A stretch of DNA of 64,000 bases from Granulicella rosea (GCF_900188085.1 NZ_FZOU01000013.1:22427-86426), one strand, 5' to 3'. Positions 16,351-26,876 are shown, numbered from the stretch's first letter. Program-made: numbers and translations. The notes: generated by a model not told the origin, from the letters alone.

Positions 16351-19300
16351 ATGCGATTCACCAGACTGCTCTCGCTGGCATTGATACTACTAGTTCTCTT
16401 CACAGGCAGGGGCTATGCTCAGTTCGAGACGGCTTCCATCGTTGGACGCGTCATGGACCAGACCGGCGCGATGCTGGTCGGCGCCAGGGTCACTGTAACC
16501 AATGTAGATACAAATGTCGCGGTAAGTCGCGTGACGGATAAGTCGGGCGAGTATGTCGTTCCCGCACTCAGCGTCGGCGTCTATCGCGTGGTCGCCAGCA
16601 TGGACGGCTTCAACGAAGCGATCACCGAGAACGTACATCTGAAGGTCGGCACCAACCAGGAGATCAACCTGAAGCTGGGCATCGGCAGCAAGCAGTCGGT
16701 CACGGTCGAATCGGGTGAGTTGACGCTCGAGACCGAGACCAGCCAGAGACAGCAGATCGTCACCGACGACACGCTTGGATCGTTCCCGCTGTTGAACATG
16801 AATTACAGCGATCTGATCCAGCTCTCGGTCGGTGTGACCCAGGATGCGGCGGGACAGGATCTCGGCACCAGCAGCGTCGTGCGCGAAGGCTCGTATAACA
16901 TCAACGGTCAGCGTTCGACCTATAACAACTTCCTGCTGGACGGTATCGACAACAACGCGCACGGCACCTCGAACCAGGGCTTTTCGAACCAGGTTATCAA
17001 CCCATCACAGTACGACCTTTCACAGTTCTCGATCGTGACCACTTTGCCGGCTGCCGAGTATGGTCGTTCGGCGGGCGGCACCATCAACGTTGTTGTGAAA
17101 CAGGGCACCAACAAGCTGCACGGCATGCTGTATGAATCGCTCCGCAACACCATCATGGATGCGAATGGCTTCTTCAAGGCCAGCAGCGACTCTGGCGCCT
17201 CGACCCGCACGACTTTGAATCGTAACCAGTTTGGCGGCAATATCGGCGGACCTATCCTGCGCGATAAGATCTTTTTCTTCGCCGACTACGAGGGTCTGCG
17301 CCAGGTGCGGCAGGTCGTCAATCAATCCAATATCTTCAAGCTCAGCGACCATCAGTTGATCGCCTCACCGAATGCGACTGCCAACACTACGACCGTGCTG
17401 AACCCGTTCACCGGAGAGACCTACGCGGCGGATCGTCCCCTGCCGCGCAACGTACTTTCGCCCATTGCGCTGGCTATTCTAGACGCGTTCCCGCTGCCGA
17501 ATAACAACGGCGCCGGCGCGGCTTCCATCTCAAGCAACTGGTCCGTGCTGCAGCGCTTCCTCAACAGCTATGACAAGGAGGACGTTCGCATCGACGCGCA
17601 CTGGACGCCGCGCATGTCGAGCTTCGTACGTCTTAGCCAGTCGAAGGAGCACGACCTCGACGGCGCCGTTCTGCCCGAGCCTCTCGGCGGCGGCAATGGA
17701 TACTTCCGCACCATCAATCAGCAGTTGGCGCTCGGCCTGACGCGACAGATTGGAAACACGCAACTGCTGGAGGCGCGCCTCGGCGTCTCGTACACCAAGG
17801 GCGGCAAGGATCCGCTCTCGCTCGACGACCCACGCACCTTTGGCGTGCAGGGGCTCCCGACCGATCCGCGTGTGGGTGGGGGGCTTACCTCGCTTGCACT
17901 CAGCGGATACTCCGGGATTGGCCGCCAGGCGACTAATCCGCAGTGGCAATATCCCTTCTTTCTCAATCCGAAGGCGACTTACTCGAAGTTAGTCGGCCGG
18001 CACAACATCAAGACGGGTTATGAGTTCTCGTACCTGCGGCAGATTGTGCAGGATGTGAACCCGATCGATGGGCAGATGTCCTTCGAAAGCTCCTTCACGG
18101 GTTATACGATCAGCGACTTTCTCTTCGGCGTCCCGAATGAGATCGATCTTACTAACTTCTATGTCGCGCACATTCGCCAGGGCGGCCACTCCGCCTTCGT
18201 GCAGGACGACTGGAAGGTCTTGTCGAAGTTGACGCTGAACCTTGGCGTTCGCTACGAGTATGCGTCTCACTTCTATGAGAAGGATAGCCGCCTGTCCAAC
18301 TTCGATCCCGCCACGACACCTTACACGGGCCAGTTGATCCGCGCCGCCGCATCCGGTTCGGCTTATCGGAAGCAGCTTATCAATCCGGACCTCAACGACT
18401 TCATGCCACGCTTCGGCTTTGCTTACTCGCCGTCCACGAAGCTTGTGGTTCATGGCGGCTATGGCATCGGCTATGTCCACTACTCGCGCTCCGGCGAAGC
18501 CGACAACCTGGCGATCAACGGACCGCAGGTGAACGCCGCCGTGTACAACCAGGTGCCCAAGTATTTCAAGACCGCGAACGTCAAGACCTCGCCGACCTTC
18601 TTCACGCTGGATCAGGGCTATCCGCAGGGCATGGCCTCGCCGGCGAACTTCAATCTTTTTACTTCGACCGTGAAGTGGATTCCACGCAACTATGTGGACC
18701 CTTATGTGCAGAGCTGGTACATCGGCATTCAGACCGCGATCGGCAAGGATCGCCTCATCGATATCGCCTATGTCGGCAACCATGGCGTGAAGCTGCAGGA
18801 AGTAGGCACTTACAATCAACGCAACCCGGCCTTGGGTATCGACCCGGTCTCAGGCTACTTCGCGCGGCCCTATAGCAACATCGGCGATGTGTCCGAGACC
18901 TTCAACGGCGGCATGGAGGAGTACAACGGACTGCAGGCGCGGTTCGAGCAAAAGAACTATCACGGTCTTTGGATTCTCAACGCATTCACCTGGTCACGCG
19001 ACTTCGCGAACGTGGGCGATCCCTTGACGTCTTCGCGCGGCTTCTCCGGCAGCCCGCAGGACTACTATGCGAAGCAGGGCAACGACTATGGCCCTTCGCA
19101 GTATGATCTTCCGATCGTCAACATCACCTCCGTCAGTTGGAAGCTGCCCCTGGGACAGAACGGCATGCTCTTCCGCAACGCCGGCGCCACGTTGAACAAC
19201 CTCATCAGCGGCTGGCAGGTTACGGCTTACAACCAGTTCCACTCAGGGGTTCCACTGACGCCGACTTTCACGCCCAGCGGCTTTCAGGAGCTGTCGAACT

Positions 19301-19770
19301 CCGGCGGCGTGCAGTACCGCACCTTCCTGGCCAACGGCTTCACCGCCAGGCAGGCGAAGCAGCGGTTGCATATTCCCGGCCATCCTGAGGCCGCCTTCTG
19401 CGACACCGTCTATGCCGCGGAGTATGGTTGCACGGTTGCGTTCGCGACCACGAATCCCAACCCGGTGACAAATCCAACCAGCGACACGGCCAACTGGTCC
19501 AACACCAGCGCCGATCCACGCGGCAACGTCGGCAACGGCTTTCTGCGCAGCGACTCGTTCGACGAGCTGGATGCATCGGTCAACAAGAGCTTTCAACTGC
19601 CCTGGCAGCATCTGCGCCTTGAGTTCCGCGGCCAGTTCTACAACGTGTTGAACAAGACCAACTTCACTCCGCCGAGCACGACCTCCTGCTGCTCGACCTC
19701 TTTCGGACGAATCACCAGCACCTATGGACCGGGACGCATCGGCCAGGTGCAGGGCATCCTTCGCTTCTAG
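16351..19770 (+). CDS. Oar-type TonB-dependent receptor, 1139 aa
   Basis: Outer-membrane receptor for an unidentified ligand. A signal peptide ends at about residue 23 (GRGYAQ). Residues 27-110 are a carboxypeptidase-regulatory-like domain (IVGRVMDQTGAMLVGARVTV). A plug follows, with NINGQRSTYNNFLLDGIDNN and ATLPAAEYGRSAGGTINVV-like segments (the latter reads TTLPAAEYGRSAGG). The remainder is a barrel ending in GRIGQVQGILRF, a tail typical of acidobacterial Oar receptors. The protein is full length. It lies between a propeller lipoprotein and a phospholipase C, with gaps of 75 and 28 bp, so it is likely co-transcribed with both. The ligand cannot be deduced from sequence. Confidence 0.9.
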   Translation: MRFTRLLSLALILLVLFTGRGYAQFETASIVGRVMDQTGAMLVGARVTVTNVDTNVAVSRVTDKSGEYVVPALSVGVYRVVASMDGFNEAITENVHLKVGTNQEINLKLGIGSKQSVTVESGELTLETETSQRQQIVTDDTLGSFPLLNMNYSDLIQLSVGVTQDAAGQDLGTSSVVREGSYNINGQRSTYNNFLLDGIDNNAHGTSNQGFSNQVINPSQYDLSQFSIVTTLPAAEYGRSAGGTINVVVKQGTNKLHGMLYESLRNTIMDANGFFKASSDSGASTRTTLNRNQFGGNIGGPILRDKIFFFADYEGLRQVRQVVNQSNIFKLSDHQLIASPNATANTTTVLNPFTGETYAADRPLPRNVLSPIALAILDAFPLPNNNGAGAASISSNWSVLQRFLNSYDKEDVRIDAHWTPRMSSFVRLSQSKEHDLDGAVLPEPLGGGNGYFRTINQQLALGLTRQIGNTQLLEARLGVSYTKGGKDPLSLDDPRTFGVQGLPTDPRVGGGLTSLALSGYSGIGRQATNPQWQYPFFLNPKATYSKLVGRHNIKTGYEFSYLRQIVQDVNPIDGQMSFESSFTGYTISDFLFGVPNEIDLTNFYVAHIRQGGHSAFVQDDWKVLSKLTLNLGVRYEYASHFYEKDSRLSNFDPATTPYTGQLIRAAASGSAYRKQLINPDLNDFMPRFGFAYSPSTKLVVHGGYGIGYVHYSRSGEADNLAINGPQVNAAVYNQVPKYFKTANVKTSPTFFTLDQGYPQGMASPANFNLFTSTVKWIPRNYVDPYVQSWYIGIQTAIGKDRLIDIAYVGNHGVKLQEVGTYNQRNPALGIDPVSGYFARPYSNIGDVSETFNGGMEEYNGLQARFEQKNYHGLWILNAFTWSRDFANVGDPLTSSRGFSGSPQDYYAKQGNDYGPSQYDLPIVNITSVSWKLPLGQNGMLFRNAGATLNNLISGWQVTAYNQFHSGVPLTPTFTPSGFQELSNSGGVQYRTFLANGFTARQAKQRLHIPGHPEAAFCDTVYAAEYGCTVAFATTNPNPVTNPTSDTANWSNTSADPRGNVGNGFLRSDSFDELDASVNKSFQLPWQHLRLEFRGQFYNVLNKTNFTPPSTTSCCSTSFGRITSTYGPGRIGQVQGILRF

Positions 19771-19798
19771 AACAGACATCGGCGCCACGGGAGACTTT

Positions 19799-22327
19799 AT
19801 GCAGACAAGACGAGATTTTTTGAAGAAGGCATCGATGCTGGCCGGTGCGGCCGGCTTTGCCGCAGGCGTGCCAGAGGCCGTGCAACGCGCATTCGCGATT
19901 GAACCAACGCCCGGCAGCACATGGAAGGACGCAGAGCATGTCGTCATTCTGATGCAGGAGAATCGCTCGTTCGACCATGCGCTTGGAACGCTGCAAGGCG
20001 TTCGCGGCTTCAACGATCCGCGCGCGATTCGCCAGGCCAATGGCAACTCGATCTTCCTGCAGACGGATCTTTCGGGCGCCACCTACGCGCCGTGGCGGCT
20101 CGATATCAAGGACACCCGCATCACGTGGATGGGCTCGATTCCGCACTCGCGCAACAGTCAGGTGGACGCATGGAATCACGGCCACCATAATGCATGGATC
20201 GACTCGAAGCAGTCCAGCAATCCCGACTATCGCGATGTGCCGATCACGATGGGGCACTACACGCGCGAGGACATTCCGTTCTACTACGCGCTGGCCGACG
20301 CCTTCACCGTATGCGATCAGAACTACTGTGGCGCGATGACGAGCACGACGCCCAATCGTTCGTTGATGTGGACCGGCACCGTGCGCGATGAGCAGAACAC
20401 AAAGTCGAAGGTCTACATGCGCAACCCCGAGTTCAGCGGCTCGCGTCTGAAGTGGAAGACCTATCCAGAGCGGCTCACCGAGGCGGGCGTCTCGTGGAGC
20501 ATCTATCAGAACGAGGTCAATGCCGTCTCCATGCCTACCGAGGCGCATGAGTGGCTGGGCAATGTCGGCAATGTGATCGAAAGCTTCAGCGCCTTCAATG
20601 TACATCTTTCGACCGGCAGCACGAAGAAGCTGCAAGCCCGCATCAAGGCCGCGAAGGAAGAGCTTGCGGAGCTGCAGCAGAAGCCCGTCGACCCAACCAT
20701 GAAGGACGACCAGCTTGCCGCAATCAAAAGCAAGCAGGACGACCTGAAAGCGCTCGAAGAGCAGTTGCAGCACGGCGGCTCGCTCGCCGATCTTCCTCCG
20801 CTTCAGCAGGAGCTGCATCGTCGCGCCTTCGTCGTCAACTCAGGCGATCCCGATTATCATTCGCTCGAATCGATCTCCTATGAAGACGGTGGACGCACGG
20901 AGAAGATGGCTGTACCCAAGGGCGATGTCCTTCACCAGTTCCGCAAAGACGTCAACGAGAACACGCTGCCCGCCGTATCCTGGCTCGTGCCTCCGGGCAA
21001 GTTCAGCGATCATCCCTCGCACCCCTGGTATGGCGCCTGGTATCTGTCCGAGGTGATGGACATCCTGACCAGGAGCCCGGAGGTGTGGAAGAAAACCATC
21101 TTCATCCTTACCTACGATGAGAACGATGGCTACTTCGATCATGGTGTCTCCTACGTCGCGGCCGATCCGCACAACCGCGCCACGGGTCGCGCCTCGGAGG
21201 GCGTCGATACCGGTATCGAGTACAGTTATTATCCCGATGAGCTGGCGCAGAACGTGAAGCCTGCCGATGCGCGCAGCGGACCCATCGGTCTTGGCTTCCG
21301 TGTCCCGATGATCGTTGCATCCCCCTGGAGCCGTGGCGGATGGGTCAACTCGCAGCTCTTCGACCAGACCTCCACCCTGCAATTCCTCGAGATGTTTATC
21401 GAGGCGAAGCAGGGCAAGACCGTGAAGGAGACCAACCTCAGCGAGTTTCGTCGCACGATCTGCGGCGATCTCACTTCGGTGTTTCGGCCCGCGGACAACA
21501 CCGTGGCGCCGTTGCCGTTTCTCGATCGCGATCAGTTCGTCGCAGGCATTCAGCGCGCAAAAAACAAGGAAGTGCCATCGAACTATAAGAAGCTCACGGC
21601 GAAGCAGGTGGAGGAGTATAACCGTCATGCTCATCGCGCCGCGGGCGCCGCCACGCAGGAGCCCGGCATCCGTCCCGCCTCCGCGCTGCCCTATGAGATG
21701 TACTGCGAGGGCACGCTCAACACGGAGCAAAAGACCTTTAGCCTCGCCATGCGCGCGGGCAACCATGTGCATGGCTCCCGCAGCGCCGGCGCGCCGTTCA
21801 ACGTCTATCTGCGGAACACGGCGATGAGCAGCGGGGTCGCTGCCCGCGGCGACAAGAACCAGAACATGCTCGTCGCTACCTATGCTGTAAAGGCAGGCGA
21901 TACTCTGACGGAACGCTTCCCGCTGCAGTTGTTCGCGGATAGTGGCTACGAGATCGAGGTGCATGGACCCAATGGCTTCTATCGTGCATTCCAGGGCAGT
22001 GCCCTGGCGCCTTCGCCGGTCGCGGTCAGCTGTGTGTATGAAGGCGGAGCGCAGGGTCTGACCGGCAATGTGCAGGCGCATGTGAAGAATATATCGACGC
22101 GATCCATCATCGTGACCGTGGAGGATAACTCCTACAAGACAGGCGCGCAGACGAAGGAGATTGCCGCCGGACAGCAGGCGCTCGTGTCGGTTCCGGCGGC
22201 GAAGTCGCACGGATGGTACGACATCACGGTGCGGGCCAAGGGAGTTCATGCGACCACACGCTACGCGGGTCGCGTGGAGACGGGACGGAGCAGCTACACC
22301 GATCCGTTGATGGGCCAGGCGATCTAA
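19799..22327 (+). CDS. Tat-exported phosphocholine-type phospholipase C, 842 aa
   Basis: Phospholipase C of the non-haemolytic/haemolytic PlcN-PlcH family, which releases phosphorylated head groups from phospholipids. The N terminus MQTRRDFLKKASMLAGAAG is a twin-arginine signal. The catalytic domain opens with DAEHVVILMQENRSFDHALG at residues about 42-61 and keeps NYCGAMTSTTPNR and ILTYDENDGYFDHG. A lysine-rich coiled coil of about 50 residues (around 278-326) interrupts it, where related enzymes have only a linker. Two C-terminal DUF756-like domains follow (from about 620 and 735). GGGAG precedes the ATG. Location after the Oar receptor suggests that phospholipid breakdown products are taken up by the same system. 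Confidence 0.88.
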   Translation: MQTRRDFLKKASMLAGAAGFAAGVPEAVQRAFAIEPTPGSTWKDAEHVVILMQENRSFDHALGTLQGVRGFNDPRAIRQANGNSIFLQTDLSGATYAPWRLDIKDTRITWMGSIPHSRNSQVDAWNHGHHNAWIDSKQSSNPDYRDVPITMGHYTREDIPFYYALADAFTVCDQNYCGAMTSTTPNRSLMWTGTVRDEQNTKSKVYMRNPEFSGSRLKWKTYPERLTEAGVSWSIYQNEVNAVSMPTEAHEWLGNVGNVIESFSAFNVHLSTGSTKKLQARIKAAKEELAELQQKPVDPTMKDDQLAAIKSKQDDLKALEEQLQHGGSLADLPPLQQELHRRAFVVNSGDPDYHSLESISYEDGGRTEKMAVPKGDVLHQFRKDVNENTLPAVSWLVPPGKFSDHPSHPWYGAWYLSEVMDILTRSPEVWKKTIFILTYDENDGYFDHGVSYVAADPHNRATGRASEGVDTGIEYSYYPDELAQNVKPADARSGPIGLGFRVPMIVASPWSRGGWVNSQLFDQTSTLQFLEMFIEAKQGKTVKETNLSEFRRTICGDLTSVFRPADNTVAPLPFLDRDQFVAGIQRAKNKEVPSNYKKLTAKQVEEYNRHAHRAAGAATQEPGIRPASALPYEMYCEGTLNTEQKTFSLAMRAGNHVHGSRSAGAPFNVYLRNTAMSSGVAARGDKNQNMLVATYAVKAGDTLTERFPLQLFADSGYEIEVHGPNGFYRAFQGSALAPSPVAVSCVYEGGAQGLTGNVQAHVKNISTRSIIVTVEDNSYKTGAQTKEIAAGQQALVSVPAAKSHGWYDITVRAKGVHATTRYAGRVETGRSSYTDPLMGQAI

Positions 22328-22376
22328 CTTCATGCAGCGAGCGTAGCGCAACCTTGTCTTCATCCCGGGAGTTCTC

Positions 22377-23921
22377 TTGTCACTTCGTATGGTCTTCATG
22401 CTTGCCGGGTTAGGGCTTGGATCTTTGCCGCTCGCTGCACAGAACGCATCTCCATCGCAGGCGCCGTCCGAAGATCCGAGGGATCGGGGTGGAGTCTATG
22501 CTCTGCATGTCAAGGCGAAGACGGTCATCCTCGATGTCGTCGTCACCGACAAGCAGGGCCATGCGGTGACCAACCTTACGCAGGATAGCTTCACGATCCT
22601 TGAAGACAGGCAGCCGCAGCGGATCACCAGCTTCGAGCGGCCGGGCGTGCATCCGCTTGCCGGCGACGTTCGTATCGAGTCGACTGCGGATCTCGATCGC
22701 AAGGCGCCTGGCGCTCCGGTCGATCTTATCGTGCTCGACGAGATCAATACCCGCTTCGAGGACATGGCATTCGCCCGCTACTCCTTGAAGAAGTACCTCG
22801 ACGCACAGCCCGGCAAGCTGAGCCAGCCAACCATGCTGGTCGCCGTCGACCTTCATCACATGACGGTGTTGAAGGACTACACGCAGGACAAGGCGTCGAT
22901 CCTCAGCGCGCTCAATCGGCATCTCTCGCAGTACCCCTATCATCTCGATACATCCAGTTGGACGGCCGAGCGATTCTCCGCGGCCTTCGGCGCGCTGATG
23001 CAGGTGGCGGAGGCGACCGTAGGTCATCCTGGTCATAAGAACATGATCTGGATTGGTCGCGGCTTTCCCGATGTGCGAACCGATACCATGCAGCCGGAGG
23101 ATGAGGCGCAACTCGCGGACGCCATTGAACTGTGCATCAACATGTTGCGCGACGCGCGTATTACTTTGTACTCGGTCGATCCCGCGGGCGTGCCGTCGGC
23201 GCCCACGCCCGATGTGGACGGGGTCGATGTCGCGGATCCCTTTGGCGGCAACTTTCAGTTCAACGATGTCGCTGCAGCAACAGGCGGCAAGGCCTTCTTT
23301 GGTCGCAACGATGTGAACGTTGAAATCGGCGCCAGCGTTCGCGACGGCGCGAGCTTCTACACGCTCTCCTACACGCCAACCGATGCGAGCGACGCAGCCA
23401 AGCCCTTCCGAAGAATTCGCGTGGTGATGAAGGATCCCAGCCTGCGCGCGGTCGCACGCGAGGGATACTATGCTCCGCGTGCGTCTGTGGCTTCCAATAC
23501 GAAGTCACCCTCAATCGCGGATCGTTCGAAGTTCGATCTGCTCGGCGCCTCGGAGACGACACTGATCTACGACGGCGTGCCGATCGCCCTGTCGAGGTCC
23601 GAGAAAGACCCCGCCGTCATCCGCCTTCACATTGGCCGCGAGGGCATTGCATGGGCAGGCGTTGGCGCCGAACAAACGGCAAAGCTCCAGATTCTCTATG
23701 CGATCTTCGACCGCAAGGACAAGCTGCTGAGCAGAACGGCGAAGGATCTGGCGGTAAAGAATTCGTCCAACCCTGACGAGCCGGATAGCCAGCCGGGAGA
23801 CATCAACCTGCTCTTCCGCCTGCCGCGGAACGAAGCTGCGGCGAGACTGCGCGTGGTTGTGCGCATGACGGACTCAGGTAAGGTCGGCGCGGCGAACCTG
23901 GATATCTCCGCGGCGAAATAA
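22377..23921 (+). CDS. VWA-domain protein of the acidobacterial type, exported, 514 aa
   Basis: Secreted protein with a von Willebrand A-like domain of the class described as VWFA-related in Acidobacteria. After a signal peptide (LPLAAQ, about residue 21) comes the typical VILDVVVTDKQGHAVTNLTQDSFTILEDRQPQRI block at about 50-83. The VWA core follows, with the metal site replaced by VDLIVLDEINTRF; the usual DxSxS is not intact, so metal-dependent ligand binding is doubtful. About 170 extra C-terminal residues form a beta-rich domain. The TTG at 22377 has GGGAG five bases upstream; the ATG at 22389 is the alternative. It is the last gene of the receptor run, and the role is unknown. Confidence 0.8.
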   Translation: MSLRMVFMLAGLGLGSLPLAAQNASPSQAPSEDPRDRGGVYALHVKAKTVILDVVVTDKQGHAVTNLTQDSFTILEDRQPQRITSFERPGVHPLAGDVRIESTADLDRKAPGAPVDLIVLDEINTRFEDMAFARYSLKKYLDAQPGKLSQPTMLVAVDLHHMTVLKDYTQDKASILSALNRHLSQYPYHLDTSSWTAERFSAAFGALMQVAEATVGHPGHKNMIWIGRGFPDVRTDTMQPEDEAQLADAIELCINMLRDARITLYSVDPAGVPSAPTPDVDGVDVADPFGGNFQFNDVAAATGGKAFFGRNDVNVEIGASVRDGASFYTLSYTPTDASDAAKPFRRIRVVMKDPSLRAVAREGYYAPRASVASNTKSPSIADRSKFDLLGASETTLIYDGVPIALSRSEKDPAVIRLHIGREGIAWAGVGAEQTAKLQILYAIFDRKDKLLSRTAKDLAVKNSSNPDEPDSQPGDINLLFRLPRNEAAARLRVVVRMTDSGKVGAANLDISAAK

Positions 23922-23967
23922 ATACGCTCATGTACAGTTACAAATATATGTGGCGCGGCGGTGCGAC

Positions 23968-26802
23968 CTAGTCGTCGTCATCATCTTTCTTCTTTTTCAG
24001 CTTGACCTTCAACTGCGCTGGCGCCGGCTTGTCGCCCATCGCATCCTGCCAGAGGATGATGTTCAGCTTCTGCGCATCGGCGCGATCGGCGCGGCGGAAG
24101 TCCATCTTCATCGAGGCCTTGGCGCCCGGCGCGGTCTTCTCGTTGATCGCATAGATCAGGTTGTTGTCGCGATTGGCGTACGTGGCGGTGAAGGGCGGTT
24201 GGTCCCCTGGACCGGAGAAGACCGGCTCCATCGCGTTCGTGAAGGCGTCGTTGTTGTTCATCGGGGGCAGGTCCAGCGCCATCTCCATCGTGCGGACCAT
24301 CGAGACCGTGGTGTAGAAGCGGCCATCGAGGAACGTACCGCCATCCTTCGCGCGCGGAGCATATTTGCTCACCACCAGTGCGATGCTGCGATGCGCGTCG
24401 ACATGATCCGCGCCGTTCTGTGCATCGTCTTCGAGGATGAAGAAGGCCGTGTCGTCCCAATATGCCGAGTGCGAGACTGCATCGACGACGCGGCCGATGG
24501 CAAGATCGTTGTCGGCGACAAGAGACTTCGGCGTCGGGCCGCCCGGCGTGGTGCCATTGGTGTGATCGTTGCCGAGACGCAGCAGGATGAAGTTCGGCAT
24601 ATTGTCCTTGCCGGCCTTGCGCTCGCCGATCCAGCCATCCAGATGCCGCAGAAAAATATTCGCGCGCAACTGGTCGGGAATTCTCAGATTGAAGTTAGGA
24701 TATTCGGGCGCGAAGTTACCGACGAGTTCGGGCTTCGTCGCTGTGTTGCCGGCGAGCAGCGGGATCGGATAACGCCACTTGCTGGCGCCGCCGCCCCATG
24801 CCTCGGGTATCGCTTCGCCCGGCTGAATCGCGACGCGCTCGCAGGGATTCAGCTTGTTGTCGAAGATGCCGGCGCCGGAGTCCGCGTGTTGCGCCGCGGG
24901 CTTCTTATCGCTGCAGAAGGTGGACTCGATGAACTCGCCGAAGTGATAGAGCGTCTTGCCGTGCCGCGCGACATCGCCCCACAGATAGCCGCTCGCGGGC
25001 TCGTTGACATCGGGGATGTGTTGCTCGATGGGGAAGCCATCGGCGACCATGCCTTCGTAGTCGTAGGTGCGCTGGCCGCGGCCGTAGTTCGCCTGCCAGG
25101 TCTTGTCGAGATAGTCGGTGCCGATTGCGCTGGTCGACCAGGTGTGGCCTTCTCCCGAGACCTCGCCCGAGTCGTAGAAGTTATCCATCACGCCATACTG
25201 CATAGCCATCGCGTGCTGATTCGGAGTAATGTCGGCGCCGTACATGGTGAGCGATGGATCGCCGTTTGCGAATGGCTTTCCATCCTTCTGCAGATCGCCG
25301 AAGAGCTGATCGTAGGTGCGGTTTTCCTTGATGATGTAGATCACATGCTTGATGGGATTCTGGCCGTTGGCAAAGCTCAGCTTCTGCTCCGCGGACTTCA
25401 TCCGGTTCGACTCGAGCACGACGCTCGTCCAGGTGGGCAGATCGTTTTCCATCGTGGATGGATTGAGCACGGCGAGCGAGCCATACAGCAGCGTCGGGAT
25501 GTAGGTGAAGGTGCGTTTGCTCGTGGCGAAGCGCTTGCCGTTCAGGACGATCTCGCGTTGTGCGAAATTGTTCGGACCCGTGCCTTTGCCCTTCGCGGTC
25601 GCGACGTAGAGCTTGCCGTTCACGTCCATCATGCTCATCGGCATCCACTCCGTGGGGAAGAAGCCGATCGGCTCGACGAGGCCGCGCTTGGCCGCCTTCG
25701 CCGTGAGCCTGCGCGTATCGACGACAGCGACGGAGTCGGACATCGCGTTGCCGATATAGAGGCGTGTGCCATCGGCGTTGACGGCAAGCGTCTCCGGCTC
25801 GGCGCCGAAGTAGGTCTGACCCGGAAGCCGCGTGTCGAAGTAACCCTTGACCGCAAAGGCGCCGCCCGCCACATGGATCGCGGCGACCGCGTCGCGATTC
25901 GTGAGGGCGACATACAGGGTCGCCCCATCGGGCGATAGCTGCATCGCGCTGGGATGCGTGCCGGGCGCGATGGGGCTGCTCGGCTTCAGGAGATCGAGCT
26001 TGCGTGCAACAACGCCTTGGTGAAGATCGAGCTCCACGACCTCGCTCGCATTCCACAAAGCGACATACGCGCGACGGCCATCCTGCGAGACGCGCACGTC
26101 GACAGGGTAGGTGGAGGGAACTGCATTGCTCTCCGAAAGGTCGAAGCGCTGCAGCACCTTGCCGCTCTCCGGATCGAGCACGAGCGCATCGTCCGAGAGG
26201 TTGTCCGCAACCAGCAGTCGCTCGGCCGCGCCCTCGGCGAAGACAGCGATCGCCGCTGGAAATGAGATGGCTTGGTTGCCCGGTTCATCCTTCAGAAGAT
26301 CGGACCTGCGTCCCGCCGCGAGCTGCTGCAACGGAATTTTGATGACGCGTTCGGGAGTGATGACACCGTCGTGGAAGCTGTAGACGAGGATTCCATTGCC
26401 GAGATCCTTGGCCTTGGTTCCGTTGGGATCGGTGGTCGAGCCGACGGTCGCATAGAGGCGGCGGCCGTCGCGGCTGAAGGCCAGGCCGCTGTACATGGTC
26501 TGCTTGGCCGTGAGGGTCATGCGTTCGTCGGGGAAGTCGGTGACCTTGCCCGTGCTCGTCTCGGTGACCGCCAGCGACTGCAGATAGCCTGATTCGACCG
26601 TTCCATACCCCGCATTGACGGTGACGACGTACCTGCCGTCGGGCGATGCCGCCATGGTCATCGGAAGGCTGTTCAGGCGCCGGGGATCGCCCGGCGCAGT
26701 CTTGACGAGCTGTTTTCCCGTGGGAAGATCAATGGTCTGTGTCCATGCGGAGGTGAAGCATGCAAAGAGAACGATGGCGGTGACGGAAGTGACGGAGCCC
26801 AT
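23968..26802 (-). CDS. Beta-propeller plus phosphoesterase protein, exported, 944 aa
   Basis: Two-part secreted enzyme. After a signal peptide (about 1-22), residues 30-480 form a YVTN-type propeller (MTMAASPDGRYVVTVNAG, LAVNADGTRLYIGNAMSD). Residues about 490-900 form an alkaline-phosphatase-superfamily phosphoesterase domain with IKHVIYIIKENRTYDQLFGD, GEGHTWSTSAIG, LGNDHTNG and FFILEDDAQNGADHVDAHRS. The same superfamily includes the phospholipase C at 19799. The C terminus ends in KLKKKKDDDDD, an unusual charged tail. The ATG at 26802 was chosen; a TTG at 26811 is in frame. It converges on the VWA gene with only 46 bp between, and may hydrolyse phosphodiesters or phosphomonoesters outside the cell. 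Confidence 0.83.
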   Translation of the reverse strand: MGSVTSVTAIVLFACFTSAWTQTIDLPTGKQLVKTAPGDPRRLNSLPMTMAASPDGRYVVTVNAGYGTVESGYLQSLAVTETSTGKVTDFPDERMTLTAKQTMYSGLAFSRDGRRLYATVGSTTDPNGTKAKDLGNGILVYSFHDGVITPERVIKIPLQQLAAGRRSDLLKDEPGNQAISFPAAIAVFAEGAAERLLVADNLSDDALVLDPESGKVLQRFDLSESNAVPSTYPVDVRVSQDGRRAYVALWNASEVVELDLHQGVVARKLDLLKPSSPIAPGTHPSAMQLSPDGATLYVALTNRDAVAAIHVAGGAFAVKGYFDTRLPGQTYFGAEPETLAVNADGTRLYIGNAMSDSVAVVDTRRLTAKAAKRGLVEPIGFFPTEWMPMSMMDVNGKLYVATAKGKGTGPNNFAQREIVLNGKRFATSKRTFTYIPTLLYGSLAVLNPSTMENDLPTWTSVVLESNRMKSAEQKLSFANGQNPIKHVIYIIKENRTYDQLFGDLQKDGKPFANGDPSLTMYGADITPNQHAMAMQYGVMDNFYDSGEVSGEGHTWSTSAIGTDYLDKTWQANYGRGQRTYDYEGMVADGFPIEQHIPDVNEPASGYLWGDVARHGKTLYHFGEFIESTFCSDKKPAAQHADSGAGIFDNKLNPCERVAIQPGEAIPEAWGGGASKWRYPIPLLAGNTATKPELVGNFAPEYPNFNLRIPDQLRANIFLRHLDGWIGERKAGKDNMPNFILLRLGNDHTNGTTPGGPTPKSLVADNDLAIGRVVDAVSHSAYWDDTAFFILEDDAQNGADHVDAHRSIALVVSKYAPRAKDGGTFLDGRFYTTVSMVRTMEMALDLPPMNNNDAFTNAMEPVFSGPGDQPPFTATYANRDNNLIYAINEKTAPGAKASMKMDFRRADRADAQKLNIILWQDAMGDKPAPAQLKVKLKKKKDDDDD

Positions 26803-26876
26803 AAACTCCAAGCATAAGGGTCGTCTGTTAACGTGCGATGCATGGCTTAAACTGGGGCTGGATCAGGAGGCGCAAC

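Noticed and set aside
22377..23921. Metal-binding (MIDAS) VWA domain in the secreted VWA protein
   Set aside because: The DxSxS motif is not intact (LDEIN is present), unlike the VWA at 31818, so metal-dependent binding is not claimed.
23922..23967. Terminator between the convergent VWA and phosphoesterase genes
   Set aside because: No stem of useful length followed by a T tract is visible in the 46-bp gap.
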